A DNA stretch of 36,107 bases, taken from positions 1 through 36,107 of the forward strand of contig JAPOVK010000060.1 of the NCBI GenBank assembly GCA_026708185.1, read 5' to 3'. The notes below the pieces were generated by a model. That model had not been told where the DNA came from. It saw only the letters and a list, made by a program, of their open reading frames with translations, and did not search any database. Source of the DNA: Gammaproteobacteria bacterium (GTDB taxonomy: Bacteria > Pseudomonadota > Gammaproteobacteria > Pseudomonadales > Azotimanducaceae). This document shows positions 1-11,263 of this stretch, piece after piece. The position numbers were made by a program, and so were the translations under genes. Position 1 is the stretch's first letter. Each line of letters opens with the position of its first letter.

Positions 1-62
1 CCGGATAGTTTTGGAGGAGTTTCCCGCATATAGTTCAGTTTTACTAAGGCTAGCGCTACTTA
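1..62 (-). mobile_element. 5' part of a group I intron in 23S rRNA (insertion after U1931)
   Basis: Reading the minus strand, the 23S sequence is normal through CCTAAGGT, which ends at position 63 (E. coli U1931). It then departs completely from the expected continuation AGCGAAATTCC. The new sequence contains GCCTTAG at 50-44, which pairs with the exon end CTAAGGT and leaves a terminal U-G pair. This is the classic P1 helix and guide sequence of a group I intron. Further in, TATGCGGGAAACTCC (30-16) matches the conserved P element of group I introns. Position 1931 is a known group I insertion site in bacterial and organellar large-subunit rRNA. The rest of the intron, any homing endonuclease gene and the 3' splice site lie beyond the window. 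Confidence 0.85.
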
Positions 63-2092
<2,030 letters not shown>

Positions 2093-2453
2093 ATATAACC
2101 CAGCCCGCGAACGTCGTCGCGTGCCAGACTCAATGGTCGAACGAAAGTCGCCGGTAATTTACCTGTGACGGCGCCGAAAGGCGCCGCCACGCGAGAAACG
2201 GAACAATTACGCTCGTCGCTCGCAGACGCACAATTTCTACTTCAATAATTTGGGTTAAGCATCGCTCACGAGGCAGCGCCCGCCGTTGGCATGGCGCCGC
2301 AAGCGATGCTTGGCTTCATCAAAAACGAACTGTTAATGAGCATCTCTCATCCAAGGGAGGCACTGCCGCCCCGGTGTAGAGCCAACATCCAAACGGCGCA
2401 CGCGCTTTTCGCTTGGATGTTGGTTCATTGATGCTTGAGGACTTGCGCGCCAT
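2093..2453 (-). other. 23S leader and tRNA-Ala to 23S spacer
   Basis: This 361-bp spacer is part of the rRNA primary transcript and has no convincing coding gene. It holds a boxA-like element at 2331-2342 and several GC-rich inverted repeats, for example around 2171-2186. These probably form processing stems. The 3' partner of the 23S processing stem is outside the window. Confidence 0.7.
2331..2342 (-). promoter_or_regulatory. boxA-like antitermination element in the spacer before 23S
   Basis: The minus strand reads TGCTCATTAACA, one base different from the E. coli rrn boxA TGCTCTTTAACA. It lies between tRNA-Ala and 23S, where a second boxA is normally found. It is inferred to recruit the NusB/S10 antitermination factors. 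Confidence 0.75.
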
Positions 2454-2529
2454 TGGTGGAGCCGAGGAGGATCGAACTCCTGACCTCCTGTGTGCAAGAC
2501 AGGTGCTCTCCCAGCTGAGCTACGGCCCC
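2454..2529 (-). tRNA. tRNA-Ala (anticodon UGC)
   Basis: This is a 76-nt cloverleaf on the minus strand. The acceptor stem GGGGCCG/CGGCTCC contains the G3-U70 pair that marks alanine tRNAs. The anticodon loop is CTTGCAC, the T arm contains GTTCGATCC, and CCA is encoded (2456-2454). It lies in the 16S-23S spacer in the usual Ile-Ala order. Confidence 0.98.
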
Positions 2530-2661
2530 CCATTGCTACCTACCTGCGGACTGCTCGGTGAAACACGGCTGCGTGTTGCGGGTCCGTCGTCCATGGCTGG
2601 CAGGCACGACGCCTTAAACGACCGCCTGCGCGCATGAACGACGCATCGGCCGCTTGGCACT

Positions 2662-2738
<77 letters not shown>

Positions 2739-2960
2739 TCGTCGCGCAACGCCTCGACGGGATGCCTCGCTTCGCGCGGGCATCCCTGTCGCGTCCGCTC
2801 ACGGTCGCGCCTTACTTGACGCGTTTCGTCACAAGGACTCAAAGACAAGGCCATTCGTGTGGGCGCCGACACCAGGAAACAAGCATGGATCGCGCCAATG
2901 CCAACTACCAAGTCACCCGAAAGTGAACGGCAGCTTGCGTTGGTGGATCTTTTTTGGGTT
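2739..2960 (-). other. 16S to tRNA-Ile spacer
   Basis: This 222-bp transcribed spacer has no coding gene. It contains a strong hairpin, GGGATGCC paired with GGGCATCCC near 2758-2787. This is probably an RNA processing structure in the precursor. Confidence 0.6.
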
Positions 2961-4532
<1,572 letters not shown>

Positions 4533-4630
4533 TCAAGCAAGGCCACCCACCCCAAACTCCAGGCGTGCCGACGAGCGGCCCGCATGGTGCAGGGCTGGAC
4601 AGCCAAAAGGTTTGCTCGTGGCCTAGCATC

Positions 4631-4642
4631 GAGCGCCCACAC
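4631..4642 (-). promoter_or_regulatory. boxC-like element in the rRNA leader
   Basis: The minus strand reads GTGTGGGCGCTC, close to the E. coli rrn leader boxC GTGTGGGCACTC. It lies downstream of boxA and upstream of 16S, in the order found in E. coli. Confidence 0.6.
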
Positions 4643-4660
4643 GAATGGCTTGTCTTCAAT

Positions 4661-4675
4661 CTCTTAAAGAGCGCC
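4661..4675 (-). promoter_or_regulatory. boxA antitermination element in the rRNA leader
   Basis: The minus strand reads GGCGCTCTTTAAGAG, which contains the GCTCTTTAA core of rrn boxA. It lies about 130 nt upstream of 16S and just upstream of boxC. NusB/S10-dependent antitermination is inferred from E. coli. Confidence 0.8.
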
Positions 4676-4725
4676 CTGACGCCGACCGAAGTCGTGCCGG
4701 GCAAGCGCTGCCCAGAGGGGCAAGG

Positions 4726-4778
4726 CCTTGCCCAAGGGCAAGGGGGCCGTATCTTACGCCCGGCATCCGGTCTGTCAA
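4726..4778 (-). promoter_or_regulatory. rRNA operon promoter (P1-like)
   Basis: On the minus strand a perfect -35 TTGACA (4778-4773) is followed after 16 nt by TAAGAT (4756-4751) and then a GC-rich stretch. A GC-rich discriminator is typical of stringently controlled rrn P1 promoters. A short A-run (CAAAAAGG) just upstream could act as an UP element. Downstream, a perfect inverted repeat CCTTGCCC-AA-GGGCAAGG starts the leader. The promoter begins within about 60 bp of the tyrS stop codon. Confidence 0.75.
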
Positions 4779-4793
4779 CGCCTTTTTGCGCTT

Positions 4794-4810
4794 CGCGCCC
4801 GAAGGGCGCG
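4794..4810 (-). terminator. GC-rich hairpin after tyrS
   Basis: CGCGCCC and GGGCGCG flank a 3-nt loop just downstream of tyrS. No T-run follows on the minus strand, so it is not a clear intrinsic terminator. It sits between the tyrS stop and the rrn promoter and may limit read-through or protect the tyrS mRNA end. Confidence 0.35.
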
Positions 4811-4833
4811 CTTCGACGCCTCGCCGGCGTTAC

Positions 4834-6102
4834 TCAGCCTTCGACAATCACCATGTGCCAGCTCTTCCGGCCGCGGCGCACGACGTGGTAGCGACCATGC
4901 AACGCGTTGGCCGGCTCCAAGCGCATCCCGGCATCCACGACCACATCGCCGTTCACCCGCACACCTCGGCTCTGAACCAACCGTCGTGCCGCGCCGTTGG
5001 AAGGCGCGAGGCCGGCGCCGGTCATCGCGTCAAGCAGACCCGTGCCAGGAGTGACGGTGCTCACCGCCATGCCATCGCGGGCCAATTGGGACAAGTCGTC
5101 CTTGCGCAACGCCCGAACTTGGCCGTCGAAAAGCGCAGTCGTGATGCGTTCCGAGGCGTCCACGGCCTCGACGCCATGGACGAGGCGGGTCACCTCTCGA
5201 GCCAGCGTGCGCTGGGCATCGCGTCGCTCGGGGCGTTCGCGGACCGCATCGGCGGCCGCCTCGATCTCGCATTCTTCGAGCAGCGTGAAGCAGCGCAGAT
5301 AGGGGACTGCATCGGCATCCGCCGCGTTCAGCCAGAACTGGTAGAAGGCGTAAGGGGACGTGCGCCCGGCGTCCAGCCAGATCGCACCGTCCGCGCTCTT
5401 GCCGAACTTGGTGCCATCCTGCTTCGTGATCAGCGGGTGGGTGAACGCATAGGCCTGCCGCTGCAGCACGCGACGCACCAAGTCGACGCCGCTCACGATG
5501 TTGCCCCACTGATCACTGCCACCGACCTGGACCGTGCACCCGTATCGGCGCGTCAACTCGAGGAAGTCAAACGCCTGCAGCAGCATGTAGCTGAATTCCG
5601 TGTATGAGATGCCGGCGCCGTCCCGGTCCAGGCGCGAGCGGACCGAGTCGCGCTGCATCATCGCATTGACCGAGAAGTGCTTGCCCACGTCGCGCAGAAA
5701 GCCGATGACGTCCTTGTCCCGCGTCCAGTCCAGGTTGTTGACCACCAAGGCGGCGTTGTTGCCCTCAAGATCGAGGAACCGCGACACCTGCGCGCGCATG
5801 GCATCGACCCAGGCTTCGACGGTGGCCGCATCGTTCAGCGCGCGTTCGTCGACACGCCCGGAGGGGTCGCCGATGAGCCCCGTGGCGCCCCCGACGACGG
5901 CGATCGGTCGGTGGCCAGCTAGCTGGAACCGGCGTAGCATCAACAACGTGACGAGGTTGCCCACTTGGAGGCTCGACGCGGTTGGGTCGACCCCCGCATA
6001 CACCGTGCGCGAGCCGCCCACGAGATGCGCATCGAGACCTGCCTTATCGGACACCTGGGCGAGGAGCCCTCGTCCCTCGAGCGCACGGAGTAAGGAAGCC
6101 AT
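4834..6102 (-). CDS. tyrS: tyrosine--tRNA ligase
   Basis: This 422-residue class I synthetase charges tRNA-Tyr with tyrosine in the cytoplasm. The catalytic domain has the family blocks YAGVDPTASSLQVGNL (35-50), GGATGLIGDPSGR (71-83), the tyrosine-binding QVGGSDQWGN (192-201) and the KMSKS-equivalent KFGKS (232-236). A C-terminal S4-like RNA-binding domain covers about 350-415. The length is normal for the family. The HIGH motif reads QVGN (46-49), so both histidines are replaced. Family members normally keep at least the first histidine, which contacts ATP. The gene lies directly upstream of the rRNA operon on the same strand, as in Pseudomonas. The ATG at 6102 gives the expected N-terminus, but no clear Shine-Dalgarno precedes it. 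Confidence 0.96.
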   Translation of the reverse strand: MASLLRALEGRGLLAQVSDKAGLDAHLVGGSRTVYAGVDPTASSLQVGNLVTLLMLRRFQLAGHRPIAVVGGATGLIGDPSGRVDERALNDAATVEAWVDAMRAQVSRFLDLEGNNAALVVNNLDWTRDKDVIGFLRDVGKHFSVNAMMQRDSVRSRLDRDGAGISYTEFSYMLLQAFDFLELTRRYGCTVQVGGSDQWGNIVSGVDLVRRVLQRQAYAFTHPLITKQDGTKFGKSADGAIWLDAGRTSPYAFYQFWLNAADADAVPYLRCFTLLEECEIEAAADAVRERPERRDAQRTLAREVTRLVHGVEAVDASERITTALFDGQVRALRKDDLSQLARDGMAVSTVTPGTGLLDAMTGAGLAPSNGAARRLVQSRGVRVNGDVVVDAGMRLEPANALHGRYHVVRRGRKSWHMVIVEG

Positions 6103-6141
6103 GGGAGGAGCGACGGGTTCTTAAGGCCGTGCACCATAGCA

Positions 6142-7566
6142 GTGCCTAGGGGTTTCCATCAATCACGATTTCGTTTAATAATCGGCCTCCGCCTGGCTTC
6201 GAGGGCACTTTGGGACGGGCGTCATTGGCTCTATACAAGGGATGCTCGTCGGATCGTGGTCGCGCCGCCAAAGCAACACGCCATCATCGCTGTGGCCCTC
6301 GGCACGTTCCTGTTGGTGGTCGCCTTGGCCGGCCGGAGTTGGGACCAGACCGCGAATGCCGCTAGCGTCGCTTCCCCCGCCGAGCCCACCGAATCCACCC
6401 CCCCGCCGATCGCGGCCGCCCCACCCGCGCCTCCGCCCGCCTTGCCAACCCCGAGCGACTTCACCGCGCCGGTCAGGTCGGGCGACAACCTCGCGAAGAT
6501 CTTCGATCGCCACGGCTTCCACGCGCGGGATCTGTACCTAGTCGTTCATAGCGGGCCCTTTGGGAGGCGCTTGGCAGCCATCCGGCCCGGGCACGAGTTC
6601 GACTTCTCCGCGGACGAAGAAGGCAACCTGCAACATCTGAGGTATCGGCCAGATCGATTGAAGCGCCTCGACTTCCGCCGCATCGGCGACCGTTTCGAAG
6701 CCACCGAGACAGTCCGCGAACCGGACTTCGAACGCGTCTACAAAGCCGGCCGGATCCATGTCGACCAGTCGCTTTTCACCACCTGCAAGGACTTGGGCTT
6801 GAGCGACGCATTCGCGATTCGCTTGGCCGAGCTCTTCCAGTGGGACATCGACTTCGTCCACGACGTCCGCCCGGGCGACGAGTTCCACGTCCTTTACGAT
6901 GAGCGCCGCATCGACGGGGAGTTCATCGGCTACGGGGAGATTCTCGCCGCGGAGTTCGTCACCCGCCGTCGCTCCCACCAGGCCGTGCGCTACGTCGGTG
7001 CTGACGGCGTCGCAAACTACTACGCCCCCGGGGGCAACACCATGCGCAAGCGGTTCGTGCGTACCCCGCTCGACGCCCGCGTCAGTTCGCCGTTCAATCT
7101 CAAGCGCGTGCACCCGCTGTGGAAACGGGTCATGCCGCACCGCGGAATCGACTACGCCGCACCGACCGGCACCGCGGTCAAGGCGACCGGCGACGGCAAG
7201 GTCATCACTCGCTCGCGCACCCGTGCCAACGGCAACTACGTCGTCATCCAGCACGGCGAGCGTTACCAGACCAAGTATCTGCATCTTTCCGGTTTCGCCG
7301 GCGCTCTGAAGACGGGACAGCGGGTCAAGCAGGGGGAAGTGATCGGCTACGTCGGCGCAACGGGCTGGGCCACCGGACCCCATCTCCACTACGAGTTCTT
7401 GGTCGACGGCGTCCACAAGAATCCAAGCACGGTCGGCTTGCCCGATGCCGAACCGATCGCAGACGCGCTGCGAGAAGATTTCCTCGCCACGACGGCGCCG
7501 CTATTGGCCGACCTCCAAGCCCGCAGGGACAGCTACAGGATCGCGTTCCAGACCCCGGGACCGTAG
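6142..7566 (+). CDS. mepM: murein DD-endopeptidase, M23 family (MepM-like)
   Basis: This is a peptidoglycan hydrolase that would cut cross-links in the periplasm. From the GTG start the 474-residue protein has one membrane anchor (about 47-64), a proline-rich linker (about 75-105), a LysM/OapA-like region and Csd3-type middle domain (about 108-320), then an M23 peptidase domain. Zinc and catalytic residues are visible in HRGIDY (H333, D337) and HLHYE (H414, H416). It is divergent from tyrS, with 39 bp between the starts, and is followed after 7 bp by anmK. That order, with tyrS on the other side, matches Pseudomonas and links wall cutting to recycling. The start is uncertain: a GTG near residue 39 would remove a basic N-terminal extension and leave the anchor intact. 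Confidence 0.9.
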   Translation: MPRGFHQSRFRLIIGLRLASRALWDGRHWLYTRDARRIVVAPPKQHAIIAVALGTFLLVVALAGRSWDQTANAASVASPAEPTESTPPPIAAAPPAPPPALPTPSDFTAPVRSGDNLAKIFDRHGFHARDLYLVVHSGPFGRRLAAIRPGHEFDFSADEEGNLQHLRYRPDRLKRLDFRRIGDRFEATETVREPDFERVYKAGRIHVDQSLFTTCKDLGLSDAFAIRLAELFQWDIDFVHDVRPGDEFHVLYDERRIDGEFIGYGEILAAEFVTRRRSHQAVRYVGADGVANYYAPGGNTMRKRFVRTPLDARVSSPFNLKRVHPLWKRVMPHRGIDYAAPTGTAVKATGDGKVITRSRTRANGNYVVIQHGERYQTKYLHLSGFAGALKTGQRVKQGEVIGYVGATGWATGPHLHYEFLVDGVHKNPSTVGLPDAEPIADALREDFLATTAPLLADLQARRDSYRIAFQTPGP

Positions 7567-7573
7567 CACGGCC

Positions 7574-8686
7574 ATGAAATACGTCGGCGTCATGACCGGC
7601 ACCAGCATGGACGGTCTGGATGTCGCCGTACTCGATGCCAGCACCACCCCCCCAGCGATCGTCGCCGCGTCCACCGTAGCCCTGCCGAGCGAACTCGGGC
7701 GCTCGCTCGCCCGCCTGGTGGCTCCAGGAGATGGTGAGATCGACCGCCTCGGCGTAGCCGACGCGGCCCTTGGAGAGTTCATCGGCCGATCCGTACTCGA
7801 CTGCCTGGCAAGCTGGGACATCGCCATCAGCGAGGTGCGCGCCATCGGTTCCCACGGCCAGACCGTACGGCATCGCCCGGCCGTCGACCGTCCGTTCACG
7901 CTGCAAATCGGCGACCCCAACCGAATCGCCGAGATCACCGGCATCGACACCGTCGCCGATTTCCGCCGCCGCGACATGGCCGCCGGCGGTCAGGGCGCAC
8001 CGCTCGTGCCGCTATTCCACGAGGCGTTGTTCCGCCACCGGACTCGCCACCGCATCGTCCTCAACATCGGCGGCATTGCCAACGCGACCGTGTTGCCCGC
8101 CCAGACCTCCACCGTCACCGGGTTCGACACCGGGCCCGGCAACGCCCTGCTTGACGCTTGGTCACGGCATTGCCGGGACGAGCCCTACGACCGCGACGGC
8201 GCCTGGGCCGCCCGCGGCCAAGTCGTGGCACCCCTCCTATCCGTTATGCAGCGCGATCCGTTCGTCCACGCGACTCCACCGAAAAGCACCGGCAAGGAGA
8301 CCTACCATCTGGACTATGTTCAGCGCGCCGAACAACACGCGACGCACGACCACGACGCGATCGACGCGGTGGACGTCCAGGCGACGCTGGCGGAATTCAC
8401 CGCCTGGAGCATCGCTTTCGCCCTGCGCCGCTGGGGACCAGGACCGGGCGAGGTCGTAGTTTGCGGGGGAGGGCGGCACAACGCCGACCTGATGGGACGG
8501 TTAGGCCGCCGTCTCGACGATTTCGACCTGGCCACCAGCGACGACCTCGGTGTCGATGGGGACGCGTTGGAGGCCGCCGCGTTCGCATGGTTCGCGCACC
8601 GCACTCTTCTCGGCAAGCCCAGCAACGCGCCGGCCGTCACGGGTGCCAGCGGCGACCGCGTCCTCGGTGCGATTCACACGGCTTGA
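7574..8686 (+). CDS. anmK: anhydro-N-acetylmuramic acid kinase
   Basis: This enzyme phosphorylates and opens 1,6-anhydro-MurNAc to MurNAc-6-phosphate in cell-wall recycling. The protein has 370 residues, the usual length. It opens with the nucleotide-binding motif GVMTGTSMDGLDVAV (5-19), and later shows GSHGQTVRH, NIGGIANAT and CGGGRHN blocks typical of the family. I chose the ATG at 7574 because the family begins exactly there; the reading frame stays open further upstream only inside the preceding gene. It lies 7 bp after the M23 peptidase gene and is probably cotranscribed with it. It converges with erpA with 53 bp between stops, and no strong terminator is visible there. Confidence 0.96.
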   Translation: MKYVGVMTGTSMDGLDVAVLDASTTPPAIVAASTVALPSELGRSLARLVAPGDGEIDRLGVADAALGEFIGRSVLDCLASWDIAISEVRAIGSHGQTVRHRPAVDRPFTLQIGDPNRIAEITGIDTVADFRRRDMAAGGQGAPLVPLFHEALFRHRTRHRIVLNIGGIANATVLPAQTSTVTGFDTGPGNALLDAWSRHCRDEPYDRDGAWAARGQVVAPLLSVMQRDPFVHATPPKSTGKETYHLDYVQRAEQHATHDHDAIDAVDVQATLAEFTAWSIAFALRRWGPGPGEVVVCGGGRHNADLMGRLGRRLDDFDLATSDDLGVDGDALEAAAFAWFAHRTLLGKPSNAPAVTGASGDRVLGAIHTA

Positions 8687-8739
8687 GCGCCCGTTAGTTC
8701 GGGCCGATCGCCGAGATGCGGGTGCGAATCTCTGATCGA

Positions 8740-9072
8740 TCAGATCGCGAACGAGTTGCCGCAACCGCAGGTTGAGGAAGCGTTGGGGTTTGCGACTGTG
8801 AACTGGGCGCCCGAGAGGTCCTCGCGGTAGTCGATCTCGGCACCGGCGAGATACTGGTAGCTCATCGAGTCGACGACAGCGGTCACTCCGTCGCGGACGA
8901 TCACCGCGTCGTCGTCCGCGACGCCGTCGTCGAACGTGAACCCGTACGAAAACCCGCTGCAACCGCCGCCGGTGATGAACACGCGCAGCTTCAGCGAGGG
9001 GTTGCCTTCGTCGTCGATGAGTTCACGTACCTTGTGCGCGGCACGCGATGAGAATCCGATGTTCGCGTCCAT
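8740..9072 (-). CDS. erpA: iron-sulfur cluster insertion protein ErpA
   Basis: This 110-residue A-type carrier passes Fe-S clusters to apo-enzymes. The three conserved cluster cysteines are present: C38 in GGGCSGF and C102/C104 in STCGCGNSF near the C-terminus. Length and motifs fit ErpA rather than IscA or SufA, and the position beside anmK is conserved in Pseudomonas. A consensus -10 TATAAT lies only 6 bp upstream of the ATG and there is no room for a Shine-Dalgarno, so the transcript may be leaderless. Confidence 0.93.
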   Translation of the reverse strand: MDANIGFSSRAAHKVRELIDDEGNPSLKLRVFITGGGCSGFSYGFTFDDGVADDDAVIVRDGVTAVVDSMSYQYLAGAEIDYREDLSGAQFTVANPNASSTCGCGNSFAI

Positions 9073-9078
9073 GCCGCC

Positions 9079-9084
9079 ATTATA
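9079..9084 (-). promoter_or_regulatory. -10 element of erpA
   Basis: The minus strand has a perfect TATAAT ending 6 nt before the erpA ATG. The best -35 match upstream is weak (GTTTAC, about 16 nt away). A start site 6-8 nt downstream of the -10 would fall on the start codon itself. Confidence 0.45.
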
Positions 9085-9204
9085 GACCCCGTGAACGCGA
9101 GTAAACGTCCCGGAAGGTCGCGGTTATAGTACGGTCGTTGACAACCGCGCACAGGAACCGCACTGCTACCCCGCCTCGCCGTCAAACGCCCCTCCCTGGA
9201 TTTC

Positions 9205-11067
9205 TTGCGTCGTCAGTTGGCGGGCGTCGAGTCGTTGCCACCGCTGATACTCCTCGCGATCGCGGCCGGTCTCCTGACCGGCCTAGTGGTTCTGCTGTTC
9301 CGGGCCGGCCTCGAAGGCGGCGCCTGGCTGACCGGTCGTCCGGACGCCGAGAACTTCGAGGTATTTGGGCCGTGGACGGCGTTGCTGATGCCGCTCCTCG
9401 GCGCGACCTTGCTCGGCTTGATCCTCAATCGGCTGTCGCCGGAGTCCCGGCGCTTCGGCGTCGTGCATGTGATGGAACGCCTGTCGCGGTACCAAGGGCA
9501 CATGCCGCTGCGCAGTGCGCTCTACCAGTTCGTCGGCGGCATAGCCGGGTTGACGGTCGGCCTATCCGGCGGTCGCGAAGGGCCTGCGGTGCATCTCGGC
9601 GCCGCCACCTCAAGCCTGCTTGGCAACGCGGTGCGGTTGCCCAACAACAGCATTCGGACGCTGGTCGCCTGTGGAACGGCCGCGGCCATCGGCGCCTCCT
9701 TCAATACGCCGATGGCGGGCGTCATCTTCGCGATGGAAGTTGTGATGATGGAGTACACGATCGCCAGCTTCATCCCGGTCATCATCTCGTCGGTCACCGC
9801 CACCGTGGTCAATCGCTGGTTCTTCGGCGACGTGATCGCATTCTCGGTCCCGGACACCGAACTGCGCTCCCTGCTCGAGATTCCCTACATCACGCTCGCC
9901 GGCGTCGCAGTCGGCTTGGTCGGCAGTGCGTTCATCGTGATGGTGAGGACGATTGCGCGCTTCCAGGTGGGGCCGTTCTGGATTCGCGCCATGGCCGCCG
10001 GCGCGGTGACGGGACTCGCCGCCATGGTCGCGCCCGCCGTTCTCGGCGTCGGTTACGACACGGTCAACCAAGCCTTGCTCGGCCAACTCGCATGGACTGC
10101 GCTCCTGATCATCCTGATTGCGAAGACCGTGGCGTCAGCCGCCTGCGTCGGGGTCGGGTTGCCGGTCGGGATGATCGGGCCGACCCTCATGATGGGTGCC
10201 ATGCTCGGCGGTCTGCTCGGCGTCGTCGGCAACGCGTTCGCGCCTGGCCTGGCCTCGGAACCCTCTTTCTACGTCATGCTCGGCATGGCCGCGATGATGG
10301 CCGCCGTGCTACAGGCTCCGCTTGCTGCGTTGCTTGCCGTTTTGGAGCTGACGGCCAATCCGGCGATCATCCTGCCCGCCATGCTCATCATCGTCGTGGC
10401 ATCGTTGACCGTGACGCAGGTCGCAAAGCAGCGGTCGATCTTTCTCACGACCTTAGGCGCGCTCGGCTTGCAGTATCCACCGGATCCGGCGTCGCAACAC
10501 TTGATGCGCGCCGGGGCCGCCGGGCTGATGACGCGCAGCCTGGCGCGCGTCCCGAGGTCCGCCCGCGTGCGTGACCTCCGCTCGGCATTGGCGAGCTCGC
10601 CCACTTGGCTCGTGATCGAAGAAGACGGCGGGTTTCGCGCGGTTTTGAACGCCACCGATCTCGCTGACCACCTGATTGCGCTGGGCGAGGCGTTGGCCAC
10701 CGCTGACACGCCGCCGGACGACTCGCTGCAGTTCGACCCCCGTCTTGATGCCGACGTGGTCGATCTCATGGAAGTGCCGGGCATGCGCAAGGACGCAGGT
10801 GTCATCAACAATCGCGCCACCTTGCTCGAGGCGCTCGCCGAGTTCCGTTTTACCGGCGTCGAGGCACTTTGCGTCGTGCGCGACGCGACCGCTTCGCGGT
10901 CGCCCCGAGATTTCGCTGCGCGAAATCTCCCGGGTGGGACGCGGCACCGAACGCCAGGCAACAAGCGAAGCGTCAGTCACATGGAAAGCGAGGCCGAAGT
11001 CGAGGTCGTGGGCGTGCTCACGCGCGACGACATCGACCGCTACGCGCAAACGCCGCAGGACCACTGA
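9205..11067 (+). CDS. ClC-family chloride channel/antiporter with CBS region
   Basis: This is an integral inner-membrane protein of 620 residues, probably a Cl-/H+ exchanger or channel. Hydrophobic helices run from about 13 to 410. The second ClC signature GGREGPAVHLGA is present with the gating glutamate E125. The first signature GSGIP is absent (the equivalent stretch reads RRFGVVHVMERL) and the GxFxP loop reads GMIGP, so anion selectivity may differ from the classic antiporters. The cytoplasmic tail (about 445-615) resembles a CBS pair. An in-frame palindromic repeat (10881-10931) and further low-complexity sequence insert about 35-45 residues between the CBS strands ALCVVRD and EVEVVGVLTRDD. 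The start is uncertain: TTG at 9205 is used, but the frame is open upstream. Confidence 0.88.
   Translation: MRRQLAGVESLPPLILLAIAAGLLTGLVVLLFRAGLEGGAWLTGRPDAENFEVFGPWTALLMPLLGATLLGLILNRLSPESRRFGVVHVMERLSRYQGHMPLRSALYQFVGGIAGLTVGLSGGREGPAVHLGAATSSLLGNAVRLPNNSIRTLVACGTAAAIGASFNTPMAGVIFAMEVVMMEYTIASFIPVIISSVTATVVNRWFFGDVIAFSVPDTELRSLLEIPYITLAGVAVGLVGSAFIVMVRTIARFQVGPFWIRAMAAGAVTGLAAMVAPAVLGVGYDTVNQALLGQLAWTALLIILIAKTVASAACVGVGLPVGMIGPTLMMGAMLGGLLGVVGNAFAPGLASEPSFYVMLGMAAMMAAVLQAPLAALLAVLELTANPAIILPAMLIIVVASLTVTQVAKQRSIFLTTLGALGLQYPPDPASQHLMRAGAAGLMTRSLARVPRSARVRDLRSALASSPTWLVIEEDGGFRAVLNATDLADHLIALGEALATADTPPDDSLQFDPRLDADVVDLMEVPGMRKDAGVINNRATLLEALAEFRFTGVEALCVVRDATASRSPRDFAARNLPGGTRHRTPGNKRSVSHMESEAEVEVVGVLTRDDIDRYAQTPQDH
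10881..10931 (-). repeat. Palindromic repeat family B, copy inside the ClC gene
   Basis: This 51-bp unit reads, on the minus strand, GGGAGATTTCGC-GCA-GCGAAATCTC followed by CGACCGC-GAA-GCGGTCGCGTCG, that is two adjacent hairpins. The same unit occurs at 34585-34635 and in extended form at 34647-34718. Here it lies within an open reading frame and, being 17 codons long, does not shift it. Confidence 0.85.
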
Positions 11068-11073
11068 CCTCGC

Positions 11074-11122
11074 ATGGAACAAACACCAGAGGGAGCCCGG
11101 CGACCGTCGGTGGTTGTTCCAT
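11074..11122. repeat. Inverted repeat after the ClC gene
   Basis: ATGGAACAAACACC (11074-11087) and GGTGGTTGTTCCAT (11109-11122) are complementary over 14 bp with one mismatch and a 21-nt loop. The structure starts 6 bp after the ClC stop. It has no T-run, so it may be a 3'-end stabilising hairpin or a short mobile repeat rather than an intrinsic terminator. Confidence 0.6.
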
Positions 11123-11227
11123 TGATGGTCGGCGTGGCCTTGGGCCGGAGGCGGAGTAAGCGCACAACGCGGCAGAGCGCGAGTTAGGCCCCGGGGCGCG
11201 CAAGCCCACGGTCGCTCGGAAGACCTT

Positions 11228-11233
11228 TACAAT
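11228..11233 (+). promoter_or_regulatory. Possible -10 of hemL
   Basis: TACAAT lies 30 bp upstream of the hemL ATG, in the 196-bp gap after the ClC gene. No good -35 match is visible at the right distance. The rest of this gap shows only the inverted repeat near its start. Confidence 0.35.
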
Positions 11234-11263
11234 CCGCCGATTCTTGAAGCTAGCAAGGCAGCC

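Noticed and set aside
4726-4745. Perfect palindrome in the rRNA leader as a terminator
   Set aside because: It lies just downstream of the rrn promoter, has no T-run, and the leader carries antitermination elements.
9138-10574. 478-residue open frame overlapping the ClC gene
   Set aside because: It is arginine-rich, a typical GC shadow, and the ClC frame has membrane helices and signature motifs.
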